Shown: positions 9,014-17,068 of the stretch, piece after piece
Numbering within the stretch: position 1 is the first letter of the stretch
How the letters are laid out: each line of letters opens with the position of its first letter
The notes under the pieces: generated by a model
The model's database searches: none
Told to the model about the DNA's origin: nothing
The model's input: the letters and a program-made list of their open reading frames with translations, nothing else
Assembly: GCF_018390695.1 (NCBI RefSeq)
Contig: NZ_JAHBGF010000011.1
Location: 62,001 to 126,000, forward strand
Direction: 5' to 3'
Origin: Ancylobacter sonchi
GTDB taxonomy: Bacteria; Pseudomonadota; Alphaproteobacteria; Rhizobiales; Xanthobacteraceae
Length of the DNA stretch: 64,000 nt
Program-made: the position numbers and the translations under genes

Positions 9014-9617
9014 CCCTGCAGCCGAGACGCGCTCGCCGCTGCGCCGCCGCCTGCTGCTGCTCGTGCCGCTGGCGCTGTTCGCGGCGCTGGCGGTGCTGTT
9101 CTATGGCCGGCTGTTCTCGGGCGATCCTTCCCGCCTACCCTCGGTGCTGATCGGCCGCCCGGCCCCGGCGCTCGACCTGCCGCCGCTCGAAGGCCTCTCC
9201 CGCGACGGCGTTGCCGTGCCCGGCCTGCCCGCCGGTGCGGTCGGCAAGGGGGAGGTGACGGTGCTGAACGTCTTCGCCTCCTGGTGCGTGCCCTGCCGCG
9301 ACGAGCATCCCCATCTCGTGGAGCTGTCGCGGATGCCGGGCTTCCGCCTCGTCGGCCTCAACTATAAGGACGACGCCGGCAACGCCCGCCGCTTCCTCGG
9401 CACCTTCGGCAATCCCTATGCGGCGGTGGGCGTCGATGCGAACGGGCGCGCCGCCATCGAATGGGGCGTCTACGGCGTACCGGAAACCTTCGTCATCGGC
9501 CGCGACGGGCGCATCGCCTATAAATATATAGGCCCCATCGACGCCGAGGGCCTGCGTAACCGCCTGCTACCGGAAATCGAGAAGGCCATCGCCGCACCTG
9601 CGCCCGCCAGCAGCTGA
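9003..9617 (+). CDS. ccmG: Thiol:disulfide interchange protein CcmG/DsbE
   Basis: CcmG is a membrane-anchored periplasmic thioredoxin-fold protein that reduces apocytochrome c for heme ligation. The product has 204 residues: an N-terminal signal anchor (about residues 17-35), then a thioredoxin domain with active site WCVPC (C95, C98), the family motif LVGLNYKDD, and the cis-proline region GVPETFVIGRDG. ATG at 9003 overlaps ccmD by 11 bases. It closes the ccmC-ccmD-ccmG operon. Confidence 0.95.
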   Translation: MADSPAAETRSPLRRRLLLLVPLALFAALAVLFYGRLFSGDPSRLPSVLIGRPAPALDLPPLEGLSRDGVAVPGLPAGAVGKGEVTVLNVFASWCVPCRDEHPHLVELSRMPGFRLVGLNYKDDAGNARRFLGTFGNPYAAVGVDANGRAAIEWGVYGVPETFVIGRDGRIAYKYIGPIDAEGLRNRLLPEIEKAIAAPAPASS

Positions 9618-9638
9618 GCCCGCCTGTTCTCTTCGCAG

Positions 9639-10058
9639 CTAGTGGAGCGCCGTCAACAGCGCCCTGTGCTCGGCGATCGGCGGCGTGCCGAGGATCTGCG
9701 TGCCAGCGGGGGTGTGGAAGGCGGCATAGGCCCGGCGCCCGTCGGCCTCGAAGATCGCGCTGATCTTGCCCTGCGCGCAGCTGGCCGGCTTGCACAGCAC
9801 GTAGATGTTGACGTGGACGCCGTTCAGCGACACCGGCGCCATCGGCACCCAGACGCCGCGCGCACCCTTCAGCCAGCGGTCGTTCTTCAGCACCGGTGCG
9901 ATCAGGCGGTTCCAGGTGCTGCGATAGGGCTCATGGGCGATCAGCTCGTAGAGATGCGGCCGGGCCGGCGCCGCCGTCTGTGCCCGCGCCGGCGCGACGG
10001 TAGAGGCCAGAGCGAGCACCATCGCCGCCAGTCGGGCCGTCTTCATCAAGCTGCCCAT
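9639..10058 (-). CDS. Ivy-family (vertebrate lysozyme inhibitor-like) periplasmic protein
   Basis: The product has 139 residues with a signal peptide (cleavage after about residue 26, PARA-Q). The mature domain resembles the Ivy family: LYELIAHEPYRSTWNRL at the start, a cysteine-bounded loop, then ISAIFEADGRRAYAAF and a C-terminal LGTPPIAEHRALLTAL. In active Ivy proteins the loop is CKPHDC and its histidine enters the lysozyme active site. Here it reads CKPASC (residues 89-94), lacking the histidine. The fold assignment is fairly safe; lysozyme inhibition is doubtful. It is convergent with ccmG. Confidence 0.75.
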   Translation of the reverse strand: MGSLMKTARLAAMVLALASTVAPARAQTAAPARPHLYELIAHEPYRSTWNRLIAPVLKNDRWLKGARGVWVPMAPVSLNGVHVNIYVLCKPASCAQGKISAIFEADGRRAYAAFHTPAGTQILGTPPIAEHRALLTALH

Positions 10059-10073
10059 CGCGGCCCCGGCGCC

Positions 10074-10544
10074 TCAGTTCCGCTCGTCCGGCAGGTTCGG
10101 CAGCGGCATCACCTCGATCTCGTCCTCGATCAGCGAGCGCACATCCTCGGGGCTCGCCTCGCCGTAGATCGAGCGCTGCTCGACTTCGCCCTCGTGCATC
10201 TGCCGGGCGAGCGTGGCGAACTCCTCGCCGACATAGTCGGAATTCTTCACCACCTGCTCGCGCACGGCGCGCAGCATGGCCCGCAGCGCCTGCTCCTTCT
10301 CGGACAGGATGGCGACCTTCTCCGGCACCATGGGCTCGGGCGTCTGGGCGGGCGGCGCTTCGTCGTCGCGCTTGCGCGTGCCGGCCCCCAGCGACGGCGC
10401 CATCAGCGCCTTCTCCACCTTGCTCGAGCCGCAGCTCGGGCAGGTCACCAGCCCGAGCGCCTTCTGCGCGTCATAGGCGGCCGAATCGCGGAACCAGCTG
10501 TCGAAACGGTGCTCCTTCTCGCAGCTGAGCGAATAGAGGATCAT
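10074..10544 (-). CDS. DUF1178 family protein
   Basis: The 156-residue product begins MILYSLSCEKEHRFDSWFRDS and has a second pair of cysteines in LVTCPSCGSSKVEKALMAPS. Together these look like a short zinc ribbon, the hallmark of DUF1178 (PF06676), conserved in alphaproteobacteria next to a nitrilase-family gene. The middle is a charged linker and the C-terminus an acidic helix region. Its ATG (10544) overlaps the stop of the upstream amidase gene (ATGA), so the two are translationally coupled. Function is unknown. Confidence 0.88.
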   Translation of the reverse strand: MILYSLSCEKEHRFDSWFRDSAAYDAQKALGLVTCPSCGSSKVEKALMAPSLGAGTRKRDDEAPPAQTPEPMVPEKVAILSEKEQALRAMLRAVREQVVKNSDYVGEEFATLARQMHEGEVEQRSIYGEASPEDVRSLIEDEIEVMPLPNLPDERN

Positions 10545-11473
10545 GCCGCGTCTCCCGCCGGCGCCGGGCCCGACGCCGCCAGATGCAGCCGGCCGCCGCC
10601 GGGCTCGGACAGAAGCTCGAAGCGCCGCCCGTTCTCCAGCGAGGGAATGCGCCGGCGCGCCGCGCCCACCTCCGACGGGTCGATCACCGCCGCGATGAAG
10701 CCCGGCTCGGTGCCGGTCTCGGCGAGGATGCGGCCCCACGGGTCGATGATCAGCGAATGGCCAAAGGTCTCGCGACCGTTCTCATGCAGGCCACCCTGCG
10801 CCGCCGCCAGCACGAAGGAGCCAGTCTCGATGGCGCGGGCGCGAAGCAGCACGTGCCAATGCGCCTCACCGGTCGTCTTGGTGAAGGCGGCGGGCACGGT
10901 GAGCAGGCCCACGCCCGATTCGGCAAGGGCGCGGAACAGCGCCGGGAAGCGCAGATCGTAGCAGATGGTCAGGCCGATGCGGATCTCCGGCAGCTCGGCA
11001 TGCACGGCGACCTCGCCGGGCCGATAGGCTTCGGATTCGCGGTAGACGTCGCCATTGGGCAGGTCGACGTCGAACATGTGGATCTTGTCGTAGCGGGCGA
11101 CGATCGCGCCGTCCGGTCCGATCAGGAACGAACGGTTGGCCGCGCGGTGCGAGCCCGCCTTGATCGCCAGCGAACCGATATGCAGGTGGATGCCGAGTTC
11201 CTTGGCAAGCGCGCGGAAGGCGGCGAGCGCCGGATCGGTTTCCTCCTCGTGCAGGTTGGCGAACAGCGCCTGCCGGTTCTCCTCCATGGTGCCGGTCATC
11301 TCCGGCGTCTGCACATAGCTCGCCCCGTCGGCCGCCGCCGCGCGGATCAGCGCGGACGCCGCCTCGACATTGGCCGCGACGCTCTTGGCGGTGCGCATCT
11401 GCACCAGCGCCGCCTTGAAGGGCGCGCCGAGATGCAGCGGTCGGGAGGTGGCGTCGGCAGCGGAAGCGGTCAT
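10541..11473 (-). CDS. Nitrilase-superfamily carbon-nitrogen hydrolase (Nit1/omega-amidase type)
   Basis: The 310-residue product has the catalytic Glu-Lys-Cys triad of the superfamily: E58 in TPEMTG, K130 in YDKIHMFDVDLP and C171 in TICYDLRFP. KIHMFD and CYDLRFP are typical of the Nit1 branch, which includes deaminated-glutathione amidases, so a metabolite-repair amidase is the likely role. The first 15 residues are extra compared with typical homologues. It overlaps the DUF1178 gene downstream and follows grxC by 30 bases, consistent with a glutathione-related context. Confidence 0.9.
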   Translation of the reverse strand: MTASAADATSRPLHLGAPFKAALVQMRTAKSVAANVEAASALIRAAAADGASYVQTPEMTGTMEENRQALFANLHEEETDPALAAFRALAKELGIHLHIGSLAIKAGSHRAANRSFLIGPDGAIVARYDKIHMFDVDLPNGDVYRESEAYRPGEVAVHAELPEIRIGLTICYDLRFPALFRALAESGVGLLTVPAAFTKTTGEAHWHVLLRARAIETGSFVLAAAQGGLHENGRETFGHSLIIDPWGRILAETGTEPGFIAAVIDPSEVGAARRRIPSLENGRRFELLSEPGGGRLHLAASGPAPAGDAA

Positions 11474-11503
11474 GGTCGGAACTCGGTTGGAGGCGAGCGA
11501 AGG

Positions 11504-11761
11504 TCAGCGGGTGAGCAGCGGATCGAGTTCGCCGGCCTCGTCGAGGGCGTAGAGGTCGTCGCAGCCGCCGACATGCTTCCCGTCGATGAAGATCTGCGGC
11601 ACGCTGGTGCGGCCGCCGGCACGACCGGACATGGTGGAACGCATCACCGGATCGCCCGCGACGTTGATCTCGGAGAAGCTAGCGCCCTTGCGCTTCAGCA
11701 GGTCCTTGGCGGCGTGGCAATAGGGGCAGGTGTAGGTAGTGTAGATCTCGATCTGCGCCAT
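11504..11761 (-). CDS. grxC: Glutaredoxin 3
   Basis: An 85-residue dithiol glutaredoxin with active site TCPYC (C12, C15), the TSVPQIFIDGKHVGGCDDL block containing the cis-proline and the GG-CDD glutathione-binding motif. It reduces disulfides using glutathione. ATG at 11761 was chosen because the upstream extension has no family similarity. It lies between comF (49 bases upstream) and the Nit1-type amidase gene, probably in one transcript. Confidence 0.95.
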   Translation of the reverse strand: MAQIEIYTTYTCPYCHAAKDLLKRKGASFSEINVAGDPVMRSTMSGRAGGRTSVPQIFIDGKHVGGCDDLYALDEAGELDPLLTR

Positions 11762-11810
11762 GGCGTCTCTCCCGCAGGCCCGCCCGCTCGCCGCGTGCGA
11801 GGCCATCGTT

Positions 11811-12626
11811 CTATGATATGGGCGTCGTCATTCCGTCAACAACCCGCGCGAACACCAGCACGTCCACCCGTTCCGCCCCGGCGCGCAGCAGTGCCTTGGC
11901 GCAGGCGTCGAGGGTGGCCCCGGTGGTCAGCACGTCGTCGACCAGCACGACGCGTCGCCCCGCCACCTCGCCGCGCGCCGTCTCGGGCACCGCGAAGGCG
12001 CCGGCGACATTGCCCGCCCGCGCCGCGCGGTCGAGGCCGACCTGAGGCGTCGTCGCCCTGGTGCGCGCCAGCCAGCCCGGGCGCATCGGCACCCCGCTGC
12101 GCCGCTCGATGCCGAGCGCCAGCAGCGCCGACTGGTTGAAGCGGCGCTTGAACAACCGGCGCGGATGCAGCGGCACCGGCACCAGCGCGTCGGCGCCGCC
12201 GGTCAGCTCCACTCCCGCCCGCGCCATCAGCCCGGCCAGTGGGTCGGCGAGATCGGTGCGATCCGCATATTTAAGGCCGTGCACCAAATCCCGCGCCACC
12301 TCGCCGAAGCACACCGCCGCTCGCGCCCGTCCATAGGCGGGCGGATGATCCAGCGCCGCCGCCGACAGCCGGCTGTCACCCTCGCGCAGCGGCACGCCGA
12401 GCCGCTCGCAGAGCGGCGCGGAGATGAAGTCGAGCCGCGTCCAGCAGCCGGCGCACAGTCCGCCCGGTTCGCTCACCGCGCGCATGCAGGCCATGCAGGT
12501 CGGCGGCAGCGCATAATCGAGACCGGCCCGCCCGACGACGCCGACCGCGCGCAGCGTCCCCCGGCCCGCGCGCGCAAGGGCGCCGAGCGTGTCGCGAAAG
12601 CGGGCGACGGTCGGGGCTGCATCCAT
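11811..12626 (-). CDS. comF: ComF family phosphoribosyltransferase-like protein
   Basis: The 271-residue product has an N-terminal double-zinc finger (C44, C47, C58, C61), the ALVPVPLHPRRLFKRRFNQS segment characteristic of ComF, and a PRPP-binding loop VVLVDDVLTTGATL (residues 226-239). ComF proteins are needed for DNA uptake in naturally competent bacteria; in others their role is unclear. It starts at ATG 12626, divergent from a methyltransferase gene, and is followed by grxC. Confidence 0.93.
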   Translation of the reverse strand: MDAAPTVARFRDTLGALARAGRGTLRAVGVVGRAGLDYALPPTCMACMRAVSEPGGLCAGCWTRLDFISAPLCERLGVPLREGDSRLSAAALDHPPAYGRARAAVCFGEVARDLVHGLKYADRTDLADPLAGLMARAGVELTGGADALVPVPLHPRRLFKRRFNQSALLALGIERRSGVPMRPGWLARTRATTPQVGLDRAARAGNVAGAFAVPETARGEVAGRRVVLVDDVLTTGATLDACAKALLRAGAERVDVLVFARVVDGMTTPIS

Positions 12627-12817
12627 GACACCATCCTAGATGAGTTCCCGTGCGAGTCGAACGGCAGATGCGAGGAAGCCCTTCTGCAACGCGTTGGCCT
12701 CACGGAAGTTTCTCCCATCCCTCATCGTGCCGGGCTCCCCGGCCGCGCGCACTTTCCGGTCCCCCGCTTTGACCCGGCGCCCGCATCGGCCTATTGGCTG
12801 GGGCGAGGAGCCTTCCC

Positions 12818-13717
12818 ATGCCCGGTCCCGACTCTTCCGGTCCCCGCCAGATCTTCGATGCCCGTGCCTTGGCCGCCCGGAGGCGACGCGCGCTGACGCT
12901 CGGCCCGGAAACCTTCCTGCTCGACCGCGTCGTCGAGGATCTTGCCGACCGGCTCGGCGCGGTGAACCGCCAGTTCGCGGTCGCCGCCGATCTCGGCACC
13001 CCCACCGCCGCCCTCGCCCGTGCGCTGGCCGCCGCGCCAAGCATCGGTCGGCTCTTCGCCTTCGGCCCGCCCGAGCGCGTAGACAACGATGCCGCTGCCG
13101 ACATCGAGATGCCCCCCTTCGGCGCCGCCTCGCTTGATCTGGTGGTCTCCGCGCTGGCGCTGCAAACGGTCAACGACCTGCCCGGCGTGCTCGCCCAGAT
13201 CCGCCGCGCCCTGAAGCCGGACGGGCTGCTGCTCGCCTGCCTGTTCGGTGCCGGTACGCTTGCCGAGCTGCGCGAGGCTTTCGCCATCGCCGAAAGCGAC
13301 ACCACCGGCGGCATCTCTCCCCGCGTCGCCCCCTTCGCCGATCTGCGCGACCTTGGTGGCCTCATCCAGCGCGCCGGCCTCGCCTTGCCGGTCACCGATG
13401 TCGACCGCGTAGTGGTGCGCTACGCCCATCCGCTGGCGCTGATGAACGATCTGCGCCGCATGGGCGCCGCCAATCCGCTCAGCGACCGCCGCCGGGCGCC
13501 GCTCCGCCGTGCGACGCTCACTCGCCTGTTCGAGATCTATGCCGAGCGTTTCGCCGATCCGGACGGGCGGCTGCGGGCGACCTTCGAGATCGCCTGGATC
13601 TCCGGCTGGGCGCCGCATGAAAGCCAGCAGCAGCCGCTGCGCCCCGGCTCCGCCAAGACCCGCCTCGCCGACGCGCTCAAGGCCGCCGAGCACAAGCTGC
13701 CGCACGACAACTCCTGA
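12818..13717 (+). CDS. SAM-dependent methyltransferase (BioC/NDUFAF5-like)
   Basis: The 299-residue product begins with IFDARALAARRRRALTLG, the N-terminus found in alphaproteobacterial relatives of mitochondrial NDUFAF5. A Rossmann methyltransferase domain follows, with a degenerate glycine motif (AADLGTPTAAL) and LDLVVSALALQTVNDLPGVLAQIRRALKPDG. NDUFAF5 hydroxylates an arginine of complex I in mitochondria; whether the bacterial protein does the same is unknown. ATG at 12818 has GAGGAG upstream and was preferred over an in-frame start at 12794. It is divergent from comF. Confidence 0.85.
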   Translation: MPGPDSSGPRQIFDARALAARRRRALTLGPETFLLDRVVEDLADRLGAVNRQFAVAADLGTPTAALARALAAAPSIGRLFAFGPPERVDNDAAADIEMPPFGAASLDLVVSALALQTVNDLPGVLAQIRRALKPDGLLLACLFGAGTLAELREAFAIAESDTTGGISPRVAPFADLRDLGGLIQRAGLALPVTDVDRVVVRYAHPLALMNDLRRMGAANPLSDRRRAPLRRATLTRLFEIYAERFADPDGRLRATFEIAWISGWAPHESQQQPLRPGSAKTRLADALKAAEHKLPHDNS

Positions 13718-13805
13718 CCGCCTCGCCTTCCGGGGGCCTCGACCCGGAGCGACGCCTCCGTCGCGGCATGGATCGACAGGCGTCACCGCTCCACCGTCAG
13801 GGTCG

Positions 13806-13834
13806 TTGACAATCTACCTACTAGAAGGTAGAAA
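13806..13834 (+). promoter_or_regulatory. Promoter of the TetR gene at 13840
   Basis: TTGACA (13806-13811) and TAGAAA (13829-13834) are separated by 17 bases. The start codon lies only 6 bases after the -10 box, so transcription should begin at or next to the ATG and the mRNA may be leaderless. The whole spacer is occupied by an operator palindrome. Confidence 0.75.
13814..13831. promoter_or_regulatory. TetR operator 1 (autoregulatory)
   Basis: CTACCTACTAGAAGGTAG is an inverted repeat with arms CTACCT and AGGTAG. It lies between the -35 and -10 boxes of the tetR promoter, so a bound repressor would block RNA polymerase. It shares its layout (CTACC, central YTAG, GGTAG) with operator 2 at 14463-14480. 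Confidence 0.8.
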
Positions 13835-13839
13835 AACGT

Positions 13840-14424
13840 ATGTCCCGCTCGCCGACCACCTCCGACGACATTCTGCGCTGCGCCCGCGAGCTCGTCATCG
13901 CCGGTGGCTATAACGGCTTCAGCTATGCCGACATCGCCAAGGTGGTCGGCATCACCAAGGCCAGCATCCACCACCACTTTCCCGGCAAGTCGGATCTGGT
14001 CCGCACGCTGGTGGCGCGCTATCGGCAGGAGGCCGAGGCCGCGACCGCTGCGCTGGAACATAAGATCTCCGATCCCGCCGGCCTGCTGCGGGCCTATACC
14101 GGCTATTGGCAAGCCTGCATCACTGACGCGAGCGCGCCGTTCTGTGTCTGCGCCCTGCTGGCGAGCGAAATTCCGGCCCTTCCCCAGGATGTCGTGCTGG
14201 AAGTACGCGCCCATTTCCGCTCGCTCTCGGATTGGCTGACCTCGGTTCTCGAACGAGGCGCCGAGCAGGGCCGGCTGAGGCTGACCGGCACCGCCCGGGC
14301 CGAGGCCGAGACCGTTCTCGCCACGGTCCACGGCGCCATGCTCTCCGCCCGCGCCTATGGCGATGCCGGCATGTTCGGCGTCATCGTCCACCCCCTGCTG
14401 GAGCGGCTCGAAGCCCCGCGCTGA
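13840..14424 (+). CDS. TetR/AcrR family transcriptional repressor
   Basis: The 194-residue product has a TetR N-terminal helix-turn-helix (GGYNGFSYADIAKVVGITKASIHHHFPGKSDL, about residues 22-54) and a helical ligand-binding domain with a TetR_C-type QACITDASAPFCVCALLASE segment. Near-identical palindromes in front of this gene and in front of the membrane protein gene at 14503 imply that it represses itself and that gene. Its relatives often respond to small electrophiles or xenobiotics; the ligand here is unknown. There is no room for a ribosome binding site if transcription starts at the predicted point. Confidence 0.95.
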   Translation: MSRSPTTSDDILRCARELVIAGGYNGFSYADIAKVVGITKASIHHHFPGKSDLVRTLVARYRQEAEAATAALEHKISDPAGLLRAYTGYWQACITDASAPFCVCALLASEIPALPQDVVLEVRAHFRSLSDWLTSVLERGAEQGRLRLTGTARAEAETVLATVHGAMLSARAYGDAGMFGVIVHPLLERLEAPR

Positions 14425-14462
14425 ATCCACGGCAGGGCAACCAATAGTCATGCCCCGACTAC

Positions 14463-14480
14463 CTACCAATTAGTTGGTAG
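14463..14480. promoter_or_regulatory. TetR operator 2 (in front of the membrane protein gene)
   Basis: CTACCAATTAGTTGGTAG has arms CTACCAA and TTGGTAG around TTAG, in the same 7-4-7 layout as operator 1. It is centred about 32 bases before the start codon at 14503, where it would overlap the promoter or transcription start. Confidence 0.8.
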
Positions 14481-14502
14481 CCTTCATCCGAAAGGACGCA
14501 CC

Positions 14503-15000
14503 ATGTTCGGCATTTCCCCGCTCGGCTGGATCCACACGCTCGGCAGCCTGCCGGCTATCCCGGCGGCCATCTATATGTTCGCGCGCTACGGCCGGATCGT
14601 GCCACGATCGGCCCTCGGCATCGTTTATTTCGTGTCGATGGCGATCGGCGCCGTCACCGTGTTCCTCGTCGCGCATGAGCCGGTCGGCTATGGCATCGGC
14701 GTGGTGACGCTGCTGTTCCTGCTCACCGGCTACGGTGTCGGGCGCCTTCCCGGCCTCGGGCGATCCGCGCGCTATGTCGAGACCGTCTGCCTGAGCCTCA
14801 GCACCTTCCTGCTCATGCTGCCCACCGTCACCGAAGTGCTGCGCCGGGTGCCGGACGGCCATCCCCTGGTGACGGACCTGCATGCACCGCTACTCGTCGG
14901 CTCGCAGGCCACGCTGCTCGCCCTGCTCGTCGTCGGCCTGACCGCCCAGATCGTCCATCTGCGGCGACAGGACGGCGCCCGTCTGGCGCGCCGTTCCTAA
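14503..15000 (+). CDS. Integral membrane protein, probable TetR target
   Basis: A 165-residue protein with four hydrophobic segments (roughly residues 8-28, 38-57, 62-80 and 130-152), AAAGGA as ribosome binding site and no recognised catalytic motif. The layout is reminiscent of small DUF2306-like membrane proteins, but I cannot assign a family firmly. The operator palindrome in front of it, matching the one before the adjacent tetR gene, indicates that it is induced when the repressor is released. Its stop overlaps the convergent mutT stop by 4 bases. Confidence 0.8.
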   Translation: MFGISPLGWIHTLGSLPAIPAAIYMFARYGRIVPRSALGIVYFVSMAIGAVTVFLVAHEPVGYGIGVVTLLFLLTGYGVGRLPGLGRSARYVETVCLSLSTFLLMLPTVTEVLRRVPDGHPLVTDLHAPLLVGSQATLLALLVVGLTAQIVHLRRQDGARLARRS

Positions 15001-15410
15001 TCCCGTCCCGGCCCGAGCAGGTCGAGCAGCACCGGGATCAGCGGCTCGTCGGCCGGCGGCATCGGATAGTCGCGCAGCCGTCCGGCCCGCACCCAGGCGA
15101 GCTTCTGGCCCTCGCGGCCATGCGCCTGGCCTTCCCAGCGCCGGCAGATCCACAAGGGCATCAGCAGCTGGAACGTCTCATAGGTGTGGCTGGCGAAGGT
15201 AAGCGGCGCCAGGCACGGCTCCTTCACCACGATGCCGAGTTCCTCGGCGAGCTCGCGGATCAGGCAATCCTCCGGCCGCTCGCCGGGCTCGACCTTGCCA
15301 CCGGGAAACTCCCACAGGCCAGCAAGCTGCTTGCCCTCCGGCCGCTGGGCGAGCAGCACGCGCCCGTCGGCATCGATGAGCGCGCAGGCAGCGACGAGAA
15401 CGAGCTTCAT
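14997..15410 (-). CDS. mutT: 8-oxo-dGTP diphosphatase (MutT-type Nudix hydrolase)
   Basis: The 137-residue product starts MKLVLVAACALIDADGRVLLAQRPEG and contains the complete Nudix box (residues 38-60, GX5EX7REUXEEXGU). WEFPGGKVEPGE and the C-terminal LPLD-like end match MutT, which hydrolyses oxidised dGTP. ATG at 15410 is used; the frame extends to 15452 without family similarity. It follows argJ by 10 bases, a pairing seen in many Rhizobiales, and is convergent with the membrane protein gene. Confidence 0.93.
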   Translation of the reverse strand: MKLVLVAACALIDADGRVLLAQRPEGKQLAGLWEFPGGKVEPGERPEDCLIRELAEELGIVVKEPCLAPLTFASHTYETFQLLMPLWICRRWEGQAHGREGQKLAWVRAGRLRDYPMPPADEPLIPVLLDLLGPGRD

Positions 15411-15420
15411 GCTGCCGGCC

Positions 15421-16668
15421 TCAGGAGCGGTAGTCGCCGTTGATGGCGACATATTCCTTGGTGAGATCGCAGGTCATCACTCGGTCGGACGAGTTGCCGA
15501 GGCCGATATCGACCTGAATGTCGATGACGTCGTTCTTCATATAGGCCGAGACCTGCGCCTCGTCATAGGACGGGTCGCGCGCCCCTTCATGGGCGACGCG
15601 GATGCCGCCGAACGAGATCGACAACCGGTCGCGCTCGGCCGGCTCGCCGGCCTTGCCGACCGCCATGACGATGCGGCCCCAATTGGCGTCCTCGCCGGCC
15701 ACCGCCGTCTTCACCAGCGGCGAATTGGCGATCGACATGGCGATGCGCCGCGCCGAGCGCTTGGACGTGGCGCCGGTCACCTCGATCTTGACGAGTTTGC
15801 GCGCGCCCTCGCCGTCGCGGGCTACCTGCTCGGCGAGGTCGGCCAGCACGGCGGTCAGCGCCTTGCGGAACGAGGCCAGCCGCCGGTCGGAGCCCTCGGC
15901 GATGCGCGGGGCGCCGCGCTTTTCCGCCGCGCCGGTGGCGAACAGCATCAGCGTGTCGGAGGTGGAGGTGTCGCCGTCGATGGTCACGGCGTTGAAGCTG
16001 TCTGTCACCCCGCGCGACAGCAGCGCCTGCAGCGCCTCTGCCTCGATCGGCGCGTCGGTGAACACGAAGGACAGCATGGTGGCCATGTCCGGCGCGATCA
16101 TGCCGGCGCCCTTGGCGATGCCGGCGATGGTCACCTCCACCCCGTCGATGCGGGCGGTGGCGGTGGCGAGCTTGGGGAAGGTATCGGTGGTCATGATCGC
16201 CCGCGCCGGGTCGATCCACGGCAGCGGCGCGAGACGGGTCGCCGTCTCGTCGAGCACGCCTTCATATTTCGTCGCGTCGAGCGGCTCGCCGATCACGCCG
16301 GTGGAGGCGAGGAAGATCTCGCTCTCCGCGCAGCCCAGCGCCTTGGCCGCGATCTTCGCGGTCAGCGCGGTGGAGTCGCGGCCCTTGCTGCCGGTGAAAG
16401 CGTTGGCATTGCCGGAATTCACCACCAGCCCGCGGGCGAGGCCGCCGGGCAGGTTGGCCCGGCACCATTCCACCGGCGCCGACGGGCACTTGGACTTGGT
16501 GAACACCCCCGCCACCGTGGTGCCGGCGTCAAGCGCCAGCAACAGCACGTCGGTGCGCCCCTTGTAGCGGATGCCCGCCGCGGCGGTGGCAAAGCGCACG
16601 CCCTCGATGGAGCCGACATCCGGCGTGGTCTTGGGCGCGAGCGGGGAGACGGGAGCAGCGTGGGCCAT
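15421..16668 (-). CDS. argJ: Bifunctional ornithine acetyltransferase / N-acetylglutamate synthase
   Basis: ArgJ moves the acetyl group from N-acetylornithine to glutamate in the arginine cyclic pathway. The 415-residue precursor is self-cleaved before the threonine of ATML; here the site is DMATMLSF with nucleophile T197. [23 protein letters not shown] and the C-terminal [15 protein letters not shown] are typical. The start at ATG 16668 gives [13 protein letters not shown], a usual N-terminus. It precedes mutT by 10 bases. Whether it is mono- or bifunctional cannot be read from sequence alone. Confidence 0.96.
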   Translation of the reverse strand: MAHAAPVSPLAPKTTPDVGSIEGVRFATAAAGIRYKGRTDVLLLALDAGTTVAGVFTKSKCPSAPVEWCRANLPGGLARGLVVNSGNANAFTGSKGRDSTALTAKIAAKALGCAESEIFLASTGVIGEPLDATKYEGVLDETATRLAPLPWIDPARAIMTTDTFPKLATATARIDGVEVTIAGIAKGAGMIAPDMATMLSFVFTDAPIEAEALQALLSRGVTDSFNAVTIDGDTSTSDTLMLFATGAAEKRGAPRIAEGSDRRLASFRKALTAVLADLAEQVARDGEGARKLVKIEVTGATSKRSARRIAMSIANSPLVKTAVAGEDANWGRIVMAVGKAGEPAERDRLSISFGGIRVAHEGARDPSYDEAQVSAYMKNDVIDIQVDIGLGNSSDRVMTCDLTKEYVAINGDYRS

Positions 16669-16790
16669 GGGGACATCTCGGGCGGGAAGGAAGACCGAAC
16701 CGATGTGCCCGATGCGCACGACATCCGCAAGACGTTCGAAGGGACCACGACCGTGGGAAGGCGGCGACACGTGGCAGCCGCCGGCGCGGC

Positions 16791-17012
16791 TCAGGGGTGC
16801 AGCCAGACGCGCAGCAGGCCGCGAATGGAGGGAACCAGCACCCAGACCATGGCGGTGGCAATGATCGGCTCCACCAGCATGGTGCGCAGCCAGATCGGCC
16901 ATTCGGGCGTGAAGGCGATCACGGCATAAAGCAGGGCGGTCATCAGCGGATAGGTGGCCAGCGTCACCGCGAGGGTGAAGCGCGAGCGGGAGAAGTTCGG
17001 AGAGGTGGACAT
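16791..17012 (-). CDS. Small two-helix membrane protein (DUF2798-like)
   Basis: A 73-residue protein with two hydrophobic helices (about residues 13-35 and 43-62) separated by [11 protein letters not shown]. The pattern, with [10 protein letters not shown] in helix one and [13 protein letters not shown] at the end, resembles DUF2798 proteins, which are often paired with TetR regulators; I am moderately sure. It is divergent from a tetR gene, and its promoter is covered by tandem operators, so it is probably derepressed by the TetR ligand. Confidence 0.75.
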   Translation of the reverse strand: MSTSPNFSRSRFTLAVTLATYPLMTALLYAVIAFTPEWPIWLRTMLVEPIIATAMVWVLVPSIRGLLRVWLHP

Positions 17013-17026
17013 CGCAGCACTATGGC

Positions 17027-17068
17027 AAAACGGAACGTTTCGTTTATTAAAACGATCCGTTTCGTTTT
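17027..17068. promoter_or_regulatory. Tandem operator sites of the second TetR regulator
   Basis: Two similar 20-base sites, AAAACGGAACGTTTCGTTTA (17027-17046) and AAAACGATCCGTTTCGTTTT (17049-17068), lie 22 bases centre to centre, about two DNA turns. Each has inverted arms (AAACG and CGTTT) around an 8-base centre ending in CGTTT. They are far more AT-rich than the flanks and overlap the promoter of the gene at 16791. Confidence 0.8.
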
